Position numbers and translations under genes: made by a program
The notes under the pieces: model-generated
What the model saw: the letters and a program-made list of their open reading frames with translations, nothing else
What the model was told of the DNA's origin: nothing
Databases searched by the model: none
Shown: piece after piece, positions 8,090 to 15,937 of the stretch
Position numbering within the stretch: position 1 is the stretch's first letter
Layout: every line of letters begins with the position of its first letter
Assembly (NCBI GenBank): GCA_017415555.1
Contig: JAFQGF010000034.1
Span: forward strand, 1 to 34,334
Direction of reading: 5' to 3'
Source of the DNA: Akkermansia sp.
GTDB lineage: Bacteria; Verrucomicrobiota; Verrucomicrobiia; Verrucomicrobiales; Akkermansiaceae
DNA length: 34,334 bases

Positions 8090-8117
8090 ATTGTAACACA
8101 TCGGGCGCAGAATGCAA
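8090..8117 (-). promoter_or_regulatory. Promoter of the small membrane protein-icd-menG unit
   Basis: On the - strand, TTGCAT (8117-8112), 16-nt spacer, TACAAT (8095-8090). The predicted start is near 8083, leaving about a 20-nt leader to the ATG at 8063. Confidence 0.55.
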
Positions 8118-8160
8118 TCATAAAACACCCGGAAATACAAAAACATGCAGGGAATTACAT

Positions 8161-8189
8161 TTGACAAGCACGCCAACAATGACTATGCT
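8161..8189 (+). promoter_or_regulatory. mscS promoter, predicted leaderless
   Basis: TTGACA (8161-8166), 17-nt spacer, TATGCT (8184-8189), then 6 nt, then the ATG at 8196. Transcription should begin at or within a nucleotide or two of the A of ATG. This also rules out the longer reading from 8145. Confidence 0.65.
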
Positions 8190-8195
8190 GGAAGC

Positions 8196-9023
8196 ATGAA
8201 CGATTGGTTACAGCATGCGTATAAGCTCCTCTCAACCGGTTGGGGCGCCTTTATCCTTTTGATTTTTCTGGGCTGGATTGCCTGCGCTACGTTGAGCCGC
8301 GTGTTCCGCAGGTTCCACATGCACAATCACTCCCACCGCCAGATTCTCAACCTGTCCGTCAAAGCTATCAAGGGTATTATCTGGGCTCTGGTGCTGATTC
8401 AGGGGCTGCATGGTGTGGGGGTAGATGTGGTCGGTTTTCTTGGAGCCGCCGGTGTGGCCGGTGTGGCCATAGGCTTTGCCTCCCAGACCGCTCTCAGCAA
8501 CCTCATCAGCGGTGCCTTCCTTGTGGGCGAAAGCAGCTTCCGCATGGGCGACTACATCCAGGTGGGCTCCGAAGAAGGCACCGTGGAAAGCATTAACCTC
8601 CTCTCCGTTTACCTGCGCCGCGCAGACAACACACTCACCCGCGTGCCCTGCGAAACCCTGATTAAGACACCCGTGCGCAATCTCACCGGCGCCGCCCAAC
8701 GCCGCATCGACTTTGACCTCGGGGTGGACTACGCAAGTGACCTGTCCATAGTTCGGGAAATCATCATGAATGTAATAGCCAATCAACCCCTGCTCCTGGA
8801 TGAACCGGCACCCACTATCACCTTCGGCAATTTCGGCGACAGCTCCCTCAACCTACACATCGGAGCCTGGTGCAAAACCGAGCACTACCACGCCGTTCGC
8901 TACGAATTTGCCACAGCCATCCTGGCCGCTTTCGCCGAAAAAAACATCAACATTCCCTTCCCCATACGCGCCGTCACCCGCTACGAAACTCCGTCATCAA
9001 GCAATTATTCAGCAACAAAATAA
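8196..9023 (+). CDS. MscS-family small-conductance mechanosensitive channel
   Basis: The 275-aa inner-membrane channel releases solutes on hypo-osmotic shock. It has two or three N-terminal membrane helices (WGAFILLIFLGWIACATL; IIWALVLIQGLHGVGV). The pore helix GFLGAAGVAGVAIGFASQTALSNLISG has the Gly/Ala zipper typical of MscS TM3. The beta domain follows (FRMGDYIQVGSEEGTVESINLLSVYLRRADN...VPCETLI) and then the C-terminal alpha/beta domain. It is near the minimal MscS length (E. coli 286 aa). The start is set at 8196 by the promoter and by GGAAG just before it. The neighbours (icd unit divergent, galK downstream) give no functional link. Confidence 0.92.
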   Translation: MNDWLQHAYKLLSTGWGAFILLIFLGWIACATLSRVFRRFHMHNHSHRQILNLSVKAIKGIIWALVLIQGLHGVGVDVVGFLGAAGVAGVAIGFASQTALSNLISGAFLVGESSFRMGDYIQVGSEEGTVESINLLSVYLRRADNTLTRVPCETLIKTPVRNLTGAAQRRIDFDLGVDYASDLSIVREIIMNVIANQPLLLDEPAPTITFGNFGDSSLNLHIGAWCKTEHYHAVRYEFATAILAAFAEKNINIPFPIRAVTRYETPSSSNYSATK

Positions 9024-9044
9024 GTACCGCCCCGCACTTAGTAC

Positions 9045-9073
9045 TTTACATCGCTTGTTCAAACTGGTAAAAT
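9045..9073 (+). promoter_or_regulatory. galK promoter, near-leaderless
   Basis: TTTACA (9045-9050), 17-nt spacer, TAAAAT (9068-9073), 9 nt, then the galK ATG at 9083. The predicted 5' leader is only about 2-3 nt. Confidence 0.6.
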
Positions 9074-9082
9074 CCCTCCGCT

Positions 9083-10261
9083 ATGGATTTAGAGCAACGT
9101 GAAATCAGTGCAGCAACCATCAGCCCGTACTTCGAGGAATACTTCGGCCATAAGCCCACCGTGGTGGCCGCCTCCCCGGGACGCGTAAACCTGATTGGTG
9201 AGCACACAGACTACAACAACGGCTTCGTACTGCCAATGGCCCTCAACAACATCAATGTTGTGGCCGTGGCTCCCTCCCCCACCGGTAAGCACCGCTGGAT
9301 TGGCTCTCTGGGTGATACGATGATTGAGCTTTCCCCCGAGGACGCCACAAAACCCGGTGACCCCTTCTGGAGCAACTATGTACGCGGTGTTATCTGCATG
9401 CTCGAGCGGCGCGGCGTGAAAGTGCCGGCAGTGGACATGCTCATTGATTCCAACGTACCCCGTGGTGGCGGTCTTTCCTCCAGCGCGGCCTTTGAAGTAT
9501 CTGCCTGCACGGCACTCGCAGCGCTCTGTGGGGTGGACATCACGCCGACCGACCGCGCCCTCATCGGCCAGGCCACTGAGCACGAGTTCGTGAATGTGCC
9601 CTGCGGCATCATGGACCAGTTTATCTCTGCCAACGGCAAGGAAGGCCACGCCCTCATGCTGGACTGCAAGGACCTGACCTACAAGCACATTCCCATGACA
9701 GACCCGAGTGTGAGCGTACTCGTCATCGACTCTGCCGTGAAGCACTCCCTCGCCGACGGCGGCTATGCAGCCCGCCGCAAGAACTGCGAAGATGCCTGCG
9801 CCATTCTCGGCGTGCCCTCCCTGCGCGAGGCCACACTCGAGATGCTGGAAGAGAAAAAGCACGAGCTGGGCGACCTCTGCTACCGCCGTTCCCGTCACGT
9901 CATCGGCGAGAATCTGCGTGTAGATGCTTTTGCCACGGCCCTGCAGAAGGGCGACTGGGAAGCCGCCGGTGTAGCCATGCGCAGCTCCCACGATTCCCTG
10001 AAGAATGATTTTGAGGTATCCTGTGCTGAAGTAGATACCCTGGTAAGCCTGGCCGACACGATTCCCTCTGCCGCTTCCGTGTACGGAGCCCGCATGACGG
10101 GTGGTGGCTTCGGCGGCTGCATCGTAGCCCTGGTTAAGAGTGAGGATGTAGAGAAAGTGGGGCAGGAGATGCTGGACGCCTACCGCGCCGCGCTGGGCAT
10201 CGAGACGACCTACCTTGTAACCCGCCCGGGCGAAGGTGCACGCGTTCTTTACAAAGCGTAA
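9083..10261 (+). CDS. galK: Galactokinase
   Basis: This 392-aa GHMP-family kinase phosphorylates alpha-D-galactose to galactose-1-phosphate, the entry to the Leloir pathway. The galactokinase signature GRVNLIGEHTDYNNGFVLPMAL is near residues 33-54. The ATP-binding GHMP loop is GGGLSSSAAFEVSA, NVPCGIMDQFIS carries the catalytic Asp, and motif 3 is ARMTGGGFGGCIVAL near the C-terminus. It lies 14 bp upstream of an SGLT-type symporter on the same strand, which suggests a galactose uptake-and-activation pair, fitting mucin glycan use. Confidence 0.96.
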   Translation: MDLEQREISAATISPYFEEYFGHKPTVVAASPGRVNLIGEHTDYNNGFVLPMALNNINVVAVAPSPTGKHRWIGSLGDTMIELSPEDATKPGDPFWSNYVRGVICMLERRGVKVPAVDMLIDSNVPRGGGLSSSAAFEVSACTALAALCGVDITPTDRALIGQATEHEFVNVPCGIMDQFISANGKEGHALMLDCKDLTYKHIPMTDPSVSVLVIDSAVKHSLADGGYAARRKNCEDACAILGVPSLREATLEMLEEKKHELGDLCYRRSRHVIGENLRVDAFATALQKGDWEAAGVAMRSSHDSLKNDFEVSCAEVDTLVSLADTIPSAASVYGARMTGGGFGGCIVALVKSEDVEKVGQEMLDAYRAALGIETTYLVTRPGEGARVLYKA

Positions 10262-10275
10262 TACAGAAAAGACTT

Positions 10276-12447
10276 ATGAAACATATTCTGACAACACTGA
10301 GCGCACTTGCGCTCCTGGCTATGGGCGCAAACGCCCAGGAGGCCGCCGCTGTTGCCACTGAGCCCGAGGCTCTCCCGCTCTGGGAGATGATCGTGTTCTG
10401 CATCGTGGTAGTAGGCGTAATCGGGCTGGGCATCTGGAAGTCCGGCGACTCCGGCGAAAGCTCGGAGGAGAAAGAAGAAAAGGGTGCAGCGGACTACTTC
10501 CTGGCCGGTCGTGGCCTGAGCTGGTGGCTCGTGGGCTTCTCCCTTATCGCCGCCAACATCTCCACGGAGCAGTTCGTGGGAATGAGCGGTAAAGCCGCCA
10601 ACTGGGTGGGTCTGGCCATCGCCGGTTACGAATGGCTTGCTGCCATCGTGCTGGTTATCGTGGCTTTCACCTTCCTTCCCATGCTGCTCAAGCGCGGTGT
10701 GTTCACCATTCCCCAGTTCCTGGAGGAGCGCTTCGACGGCAAGGCCCGCACCATCATGGCTGTGGCCAATCTCATCATCCTGGTAGGTGTGCCGACTGCC
10801 GGTGTTATCTTCGCCGGTGCCAAGGTTGTGGCCGGCTACTTCGACCTGAGCATGACTGCCGGCTGCATCATCATCGGCCTTTGCGCCACGGTGTATGTGT
10901 TCGTGGGTGGTCTTAAGGCATGCGCCTGGACAGACCTCATCTGGGGTGCTGCCCTTATCATAGGCGGCGGCGTTGTAGCCGTATTTGCTCTGCAGGCTAT
11001 CGAGGCTGCCGATCCCAACGCCCTTATCCAGACGGCTACCGCCACCTCTCAGGTGACTGTGGACCAGCTCGCCAACATGTCCGGCTGGGATCGCTTCATG
11101 GCCCTGAACAGCGGTGAGGCCATCACTGCCACCAACGCTGTGGGCGGCAAGATGCACATGATTCGTCCCGCAGACGACATGGAGATTCCGTGGACGGCTC
11201 TCTGCCTCGGCCTGTGGATTCCCAACTTCTTCTACTGGGGTCTCAACCAGTACATCATGCAGCGCACCCTGGCCTCCAAGAGCCTGGCAGAAGGCCAGAA
11301 GGGTATCGTCTTTGCAGCCGGTCTGAAGCTGCTCATTCCCTTCGTGGTGCTGATTCCCGGCATCCTGGCCTACAACCTGTACAACACCGACATGAAGGCC
11401 GGTGCTGCCCAGAAGGCTACTGCCGCCATCACTGCTGTGGAGGCCAGCGGCAAGACTCCGCTCTACCGCATCACGGCAGACTACGTTGCTACAGAGCCGG
11501 GTAAGGCTGTGGAGTACATCTCCAAGAATGCTGCCGCTGCCGGCACCGCTGAGCAGCAGGCTGCTGTAGCCGAGCTCAAGGCTGAGCTCGAGGCCGTTGC
11601 AGCCGCTGATTCTGTGGAGGCTGTAGCCGCCATTGCTGCCAAGCTCACTCTCAGCATGCCCGAGAGCATTACCGACCTCGGCAAGCAGAAGCGCATTGCC
11701 GGCGCCCTTATCGCTGATAAGCTGGCCAAGGTAAGCAACGCCATCGTTGACTCCAAGGCTGCAGACACCGCCTTCGCTACGTCCGACCCCATCAACGGCT
11801 ACGACTACGACTCCGCCTTCGGCACCCTGCTCCGCAAGCTTCTGCCGGGCACCGGTTGGGCCTGGTTCGTACTCGCCGCTCTGTTCGGCGCCGTGGTGAG
11901 CTCTCTGGCTTCCATGCTGAACTCTGCTTCCACCCTGTTCACCATGGACATCTGGAACAAGATTCGCAAGGATCAGTGCTCCCAGAAGGAGCTTGTGACC
12001 GTCGGCAAGCTCGGCGTGCTGGCCTGCTCCGCCATCGCTCTGCTGCTGGCTATCTTCCTCTCCACCAAGCTGGATAGTATCTTCAGCTACATTCAGGAGT
12101 TCCAGGGCTTCCTCAGCCCGGGTGCCCTGGCTGTGTTCCTGTTCGGCTTCTTCGTGCCCAAGTGCCCCCGCTACTTCGGCTGGCTGGGTATCGCCATCAA
12201 CGTGGTGGAGTACGGTGCACTGAAGCTCTGCTGCCCCGAGATGGCCTTCCTGAACCGCATGGCAGTCTGCCTTATCACCATCGTGATTGTGGGCTTTGTC
12301 ATCAGCTGGCTCAACTCCGCTCGCGGCGGTGAGGCCGTTAAGCTGGAGGACAAGGGCATCATCCAGATGGAAAGCTCCGGCCGCGCCAAGCTCTGCGGTC
12401 TGGCTGTCATCGCTCTTACAGTTGCTCTCTACATCATCTTCTGGTAA
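10276..12447 (+). CDS. Sodium/solute symporter (SSS/SGLT family), probable galactose/sugar transporter with large extramembrane insertion
   Basis: The 723-aa protein has the SGLT core: DYFLAGRGLSWWLVGFSLIAANISTEQFVGM near the start, GYEW, PQFLEERFD, and the Na+-site helix AALFGAVVSSLASMLNSASTLFTMDIW (residues about 534-560), which matches vSGLT. Two features are unusual. A signal-peptide-like N-terminus (MKHILTTLSALALLAMGANAQ) precedes the first core helix. An Ala-rich insertion of roughly 120 residues (about 375-505), rich in KA/EA repeats, sits between the LIPGILAYNLYN helix and the Na+-site helix, probably on the periplasmic face. Substrate assignment to galactose rests on the adjacent galK and the SGLT-like core; other sugars or sialic acid are possible. 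A strong terminator follows. Confidence 0.88.
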   Translation: MKHILTTLSALALLAMGANAQEAAAVATEPEALPLWEMIVFCIVVVGVIGLGIWKSGDSGESSEEKEEKGAADYFLAGRGLSWWLVGFSLIAANISTEQFVGMSGKAANWVGLAIAGYEWLAAIVLVIVAFTFLPMLLKRGVFTIPQFLEERFDGKARTIMAVANLIILVGVPTAGVIFAGAKVVAGYFDLSMTAGCIIIGLCATVYVFVGGLKACAWTDLIWGAALIIGGGVVAVFALQAIEAADPNALIQTATATSQVTVDQLANMSGWDRFMALNSGEAITATNAVGGKMHMIRPADDMEIPWTALCLGLWIPNFFYWGLNQYIMQRTLASKSLAEGQKGIVFAAGLKLLIPFVVLIPGILAYNLYNTDMKAGAAQKATAAITAVEASGKTPLYRITADYVATEPGKAVEYISKNAAAAGTAEQQAAVAELKAELEAVAAADSVEAVAAIAAKLTLSMPESITDLGKQKRIAGALIADKLAKVSNAIVDSKAADTAFATSDPINGYDYDSAFGTLLRKLLPGTGWAWFVLAALFGAVVSSLASMLNSASTLFTMDIWNKIRKDQCSQKELVTVGKLGVLACSAIALLLAIFLSTKLDSIFSYIQEFQGFLSPGALAVFLFGFFVPKCPRYFGWLGIAINVVEYGALKLCCPEMAFLNRMAVCLITIVIVGFVISWLNSARGGEAVKLEDKGIIQMESSGRAKLCGLAVIALTVALYIIFW

Positions 12448-12477
12448 AGAGACGCCTCTGTACTCATCCATTTGCAA

Positions 12478-12509
12478 AGCGCGCTGCTCACTCGGGCAGC
12501 GCGCTTTTT
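12478..12509 (+). terminator. Rho-independent terminator after galK-symporter
   Basis: A 10-bp stem AGCGCGCTGC (12478-12487) pairs with GCAGCGCGCT (12496-12505), with an 8-nt loop and a run of T after it. Confidence 0.85.
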
Positions 12510-12515
12510 CTACCC

Positions 12516-12544
12516 TTGCCAAAGGAGCGCTGCTGTGTTATACT
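12516..12544 (+). promoter_or_regulatory. Promoter, predicted leaderless
   Basis: TTGCCA (12516-12521), 17-nt spacer, TATACT (12539-12544), 7 nt, then ATG at 12552. It excludes the in-frame upstream start at 12516, which is the -35 box itself. Confidence 0.65.
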
Positions 12545-12551
12545 GCCGGGC

Positions 12552-13244
12552 ATGACCATACCGCCTCACGCCTCCCAGGAAGAGCTGGAAATGCACTTGC
12601 GGGCCGACATACGGCACGGCATACGCATGATGCTGCTGGCCGGCCTCCTGCTGAGTCCCTTCTGCTACCTGCGCTGCCTGCTCAACCCGCTCTGGGTACT
12701 GGGGCTGAAGGTACCGGGCATCTTTGTGACAGCCCTTTTCGGCTGCTATGTAGGCTGGCAATATGTTAACGGCGCGCCCGAGGCCGGAGAGACCGCCATG
12801 CTCTGGTGGGCGCTCTGGGCGGCGATTATGCTTCTGTTGCAATACATCTTTTATGCATTCACCCCTATTAACCTTTACCGCCGATGCAAAAAGTACCAGC
12901 CGGCAAACACCGACACAGCGTCCGGCATCCCTGCCCCTCACCAACAGCCCCTGAACCTGTATAAAAACGCAGAGGGATACCAGCAGGCAGAATTCCGCCT
13001 GCTGGCGGCTCAGCGAGGGCTGTATGCCATCCGCTGGGAACTTAAAGGCTACAACGGGGATTTTGCCACCATCAATGAGGAGGCCATCACTCAGCCCGCC
13101 CTTTCGCACCACGCCCAGGGGGAAACAAATTGCCTCACTGAGTTATACCGGCTGGAAGCCGGCACCCACCGACTGCAACTTCGCCTGGCAGATAGAGATG
13201 CGTCTCGGCCGGAGAGCGTCACCATCACGCAGCTCAACGACTAA
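12552..13244 (+). CDS. Membrane protein of unknown function
   Basis: This 230-aa protein has three predicted N-terminal membrane helices (about residues 24-42, 52-72 and 82-103) separated by short loops. A 120-residue soluble C-terminal part (NAEGYQQAEFRLLAAQRGLYAIRWELKGYNG...LEAGTHRLQLRLAD) looks beta-rich. I see no catalytic motif. It is transcribed alone between the symporter terminator and the ankyrin-protein promoter. The start at 12552 is chosen because the -10 box ends 7 nt before it. No family recognised. Confidence 0.7.
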   Translation: MTIPPHASQEELEMHLRADIRHGIRMMLLAGLLLSPFCYLRCLLNPLWVLGLKVPGIFVTALFGCYVGWQYVNGAPEAGETAMLWWALWAAIMLLLQYIFYAFTPINLYRRCKKYQPANTDTASGIPAPHQQPLNLYKNAEGYQQAEFRLLAAQRGLYAIRWELKGYNGDFATINEEAITQPALSHHAQGETNCLTELYRLEAGTHRLQLRLADRDASRPESVTITQLND

Positions 13245-13272
13245 CTGTTGAGGGTTATGCAGCTTTTTTCTC

Positions 13273-13301
13273 TTGACCCTGCATAAGATAGAGAGTACAT
13301 T
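13273..13301 (+). promoter_or_regulatory. Promoter, predicted leaderless, inside an inverted repeat
   Basis: TTGACC (13273-13278), 17-nt spacer, TACATT (13296-13301), 6 nt, then ATG at 13308. An inverted repeat TTATGCAG (13255-13262) / CTGCATAA (13279-13286) flanks the -35 box and could be an operator or a weak terminator for the gene before it. Confidence 0.6.
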
Positions 13302-13307
13302 GAAAAC

Positions 13308-14144
13308 ATGAAAAGCCTGCTGCCAATAGGTGCCCTGCTCCCCCTCATGCTGAGCCACTGCGTCTGCCCGAGCGATTTTCGCAAGGTAGATAAGCCGCGG
13401 GTTGCTACTATAGCCGACGTCGAGAAACTGAGTGAGTGCCAGATACAGCACTACGGCACCACCCTGCTGGCCACCAATGGCAGCCCGGCCATCACACGAG
13501 CCCTGCTGGAACGAGGGGCACAACCGACAGGCAAACTCATCTTCAACGGCAAAGCCGAAAATGGCACCGCCCTGGCTCATGTGAATGATGAGCGAGTGCT
13601 TGCCCTGCTGCTGGCAGCAGGACTGGATGCCAACGCGCCCGTCAACGCAGAGCAAGTACCCCCGCTCTGCAATGTGACACAGAGAGGCTCCAATCACCTG
13701 CTGCCACCACTCCTGGCAGCAGGCGCAAACCCCAACAGCGCGGATGCACAAGGCCGCACCCCTCTTTATATTGCCGCGTCGCAGGGCAACGAAGCCGCCT
13801 GCCAATTGCTTCTGGCGCATGGTGCCCTGGCCGATTTCTCCGGTACGGAGGATGGTGCCACTCCTCTGCTGGGCTGCCTGAAAGCCAATGCTCATCCATC
13901 CGATAAAATGGCTGTCGTGCAGACGCTTCTGGCGGCCGGGGCAAATATCCATGCCCGTGATACCCAGGGTCGTACCCCGCTCTTTTACTGCACCACGCCG
14001 GCACTGGCAGAAGCCCTGCTGAATGCCGGTGCTGAGCTGAACGCCCGGGACAATGCAGGGAACACAGCCTTTGACGTCATCAGCCAGGCTCCGGTCAAAT
14101 CCTATCTGCTTGTTCGCGGAGCAAATAGCAGCAACGCTCTCTGA
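13308..14144 (+). CDS. Exported ankyrin-repeat protein
   Basis: The 278-aa protein begins with a hydrophobic signal (MKSLLPIGALLPLMLSHC). C18 could be a lipobox Cys, although His at -1 is atypical. From about residue 60 onward it consists of five or six ankyrin repeats, e.g. DAQGRTPLYIAASQGNEAACQLLLAHGA, AVVQTLLAAGANIHARDTQGRTPLFY and LNAGAELNARDNAGNTAFDVI. Ankyrin repeats bind proteins, so a periplasmic or surface scaffolding role is likely, but the partner is unknown. The next lipoprotein gene begins 20 bp downstream, so they probably share a transcript. Confidence 0.85.
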   Translation: MKSLLPIGALLPLMLSHCVCPSDFRKVDKPRVATIADVEKLSECQIQHYGTTLLATNGSPAITRALLERGAQPTGKLIFNGKAENGTALAHVNDERVLALLLAAGLDANAPVNAEQVPPLCNVTQRGSNHLLPPLLAAGANPNSADAQGRTPLYIAASQGNEAACQLLLAHGALADFSGTEDGATPLLGCLKANAHPSDKMAVVQTLLAAGANIHARDTQGRTPLFYCTTPALAEALLNAGAELNARDNAGNTAFDVISQAPVKSYLLVRGANSSNAL

Positions 14145-14164
14145 TCCAACTGCACTTTCTCACC

Positions 14165-14851
14165 ATGAAACACGTTTTCCCTCTCCTTCTCTGCCTGTTA
14201 TATCTGCCGGCCTGTCAGACAATACGCACCACGTATGATGAGAATGGCAACGAAGTCACGGAACACATGGGCCGGGAACGCACCTTCGAGGACTACATGC
14301 AGGAAACCTTCGACAGCGAGGTGACTCGCCGAAAGAACAAAGATGGCGTGCCGGAATCCTCCTCCTCCAAGGTGAGTCGCTACCAGAAAGCCATCGATGA
14401 AGCCCGCAGAGATACCTCTACATACCAGACCGGCAGTTACAATGGCCGCAAGAGCTTCGACAGCAACAAGAGTTTCAGCGACGCAGGAAAAACCTTCGAC
14501 ACAGGAGCCCCCTACAAGGACTCTTTCTCCGGCAGTGCCTACAGCAAGGATCTGCGCCCGGATTTCATGAGCGACACCAAGGGCATATACAGCCGGGAGG
14601 ATGCCTATGCCGGCTTCGGCACCGGGACTCGCGCAGACGGCGATGGCCGCGTGTATGATGCTTTCGGGACGGGGAATGTGTATGGTACAAACACCAGCAA
14701 CTATTCCCGGGATGACGCCAGCGGCTACATCGAAAGTCGCCGGGATAATACGGCCCCGCCCCGCATCATCAATCACCGGGACTACTACAAAAAATCCCTG
14801 TTCGAAACCCGCGCTCTGCTGGGCCGCGATAATGAACCGGTGGAGGAATAA
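14165..14851 (+). CDS. Putative lipoprotein, Tyr/Ser/Asp/Gly-rich, unknown function
   Basis: The 228-aa protein has a lipoprotein signal (MKHVFPLLLCLLYLPACQ, lipobox LPAC with C17). The mature part is strongly hydrophilic and low in complexity: repeated S/D/K-F motifs (GRKSFDSNKSFSDAGKTFDTGAPYKDSF) and G-T-G-rich turns (YAGFGTGTRADGDGRVYDAFGTGNVYG). It is probably disordered and outer-membrane anchored. It follows the ankyrin gene by 20 bp. No family recognised. Confidence 0.7.
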   Translation: MKHVFPLLLCLLYLPACQTIRTTYDENGNEVTEHMGRERTFEDYMQETFDSEVTRRKNKDGVPESSSSKVSRYQKAIDEARRDTSTYQTGSYNGRKSFDSNKSFSDAGKTFDTGAPYKDSFSGSAYSKDLRPDFMSDTKGIYSREDAYAGFGTGTRADGDGRVYDAFGTGNVYGTNTSNYSRDDASGYIESRRDNTAPPRIINHRDYYKKSLFETRALLGRDNEPVEE

Positions 14852-14921
14852 TGGTAAAGCCGACGAAAGAGCATAAAGTTCGAGCGGCTGCGCCATAATG
14901 GCTTATTTCGCGTTAAAAGGC

Positions 14922-14950
14922 TTGCAGAAAGCGGGGGCATGTGGTAGCAT
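14922..14950 (+). promoter_or_regulatory. dus promoter, predicted leaderless
   Basis: TTGCAG (14922-14927), 17-nt spacer, TAGCAT (14945-14950), 6 nt, then the dus ATG at 14957. Confidence 0.6.
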
Positions 14951-14956
14951 GCGCGC

Positions 14957-15937
14957 ATGGCATTGCCTTGGTTCTGCAACAATTTTCCGCTGTATCTGGC
15001 GCCGATGGCCGGAGTGACCGACCCGATTTTCCGCACACTGTGCAAGGAAGCGGGAGCCGATGTCATGGAAACGGAGTTTGTGTCTGCCGAAGGAGTTCTG
15101 CAGGCTTGGCAACGCAATCGCCGCTATGTGGAGTTTGAGCAGCAGCACCGCCCCCTGGGGATTCAGATATTCGGCTCGGTGCCGGAACACGCTGCCAAAG
15201 CGGCCCGCATCATAGTGGATGCCATGCAGCCGGACTTTCTGGACATCAACGCTGGGTGCCCGGTGCCGAAGGTAGTCGGCAAAAACGGTGGCTCCTCTCT
15301 GCTGAAAGATTTGCCCCTGCTGCAACGCATTGCCGCTGCCGTGGTGCAGGAACTGGGAGACGACTGCCCGGTGACAACGAAGATACGCCTGGGATGGGAT
15401 GCCGGCAGCATCTGTGCTCTCGAGGCGGTTCAACGCTTGCAGGATGCCGGAGTACAGGCTATCGCCGTCCATGGTCGAACACGCGCCCAGCAGTACGGAG
15501 GCCAGGCCGACTGGGGGATGATTGACGCCTGTGCCCGTGCAGTGCAGATTCCCGTCGTGGGAAATGGAGATATCTGCACCCCGCAGGATGTGCAGCGGGC
15601 AAAGGAGGAAACGGCAGTATCCGGCGTCATGATAGGCCGGGCTGCCATGAATGCCCCCTGGCTTTTTGCCCGTGCCAAGGCATATCTGCGCACCGGCACC
15701 ATTCCGCCGGAACCCACCGCCGACGAAAAACTGGATTTCATGCTGCGCCACACGCGCATGGCTATCGACAGCGGGCACTATGGCGATGAGCTCGTCACCA
15801 TGCGCGCCATGCGGGCGCGACTCCTGGCCTATGGCAAAGGTATCCCCGGAGCGAAGCCGCTGCGCCCCGCCCTGGCCCGGGTGGCTTCATACCAAGAGCT
15901 GGTCGATATTCTGTCGCCCCTGCGGCAGGAGGGTTAA
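14957..15937 (+). CDS. dus: tRNA-dihydrouridine synthase
   Basis: This 326-aa FMN-dependent enzyme reduces uridine to dihydrouridine in tRNA D-loops. The TIM-barrel motifs are in order: LAPMAGVTDPIFRTL (residues 14-28), DINAGCPVPKVVGKNGGSSLL with the catalytic C101, TTKIRLGWD, AVHGRTRAQQYGG, and GNGDICTPQDV for FMN phosphate binding, followed by the helical tRNA-binding tail. The length is typical (about 320-340 aa). It converges on and overlaps the 272-aa orphan by 4 bp (15934-15937). Confidence 0.95.
   Translation: MALPWFCNNFPLYLAPMAGVTDPIFRTLCKEAGADVMETEFVSAEGVLQAWQRNRRYVEFEQQHRPLGIQIFGSVPEHAAKAARIIVDAMQPDFLDINAGCPVPKVVGKNGGSSLLKDLPLLQRIAAAVVQELGDDCPVTTKIRLGWDAGSICALEAVQRLQDAGVQAIAVHGRTRAQQYGGQADWGMIDACARAVQIPVVGNGDICTPQDVQRAKEETAVSGVMIGRAAMNAPWLFARAKAYLRTGTIPPEPTADEKLDFMLRHTRMAIDSGHYGDELVTMRAMRARLLAYGKGIPGAKPLRPALARVASYQELVDILSPLRQEG

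Noticed and set aside
10249..12522. 757-codon - strand open frame, His/Gly/Glu-rich
   Set aside because: It is antisense to the symporter and is created by that gene's strong codon bias. It has no domain or membrane pattern of its own.
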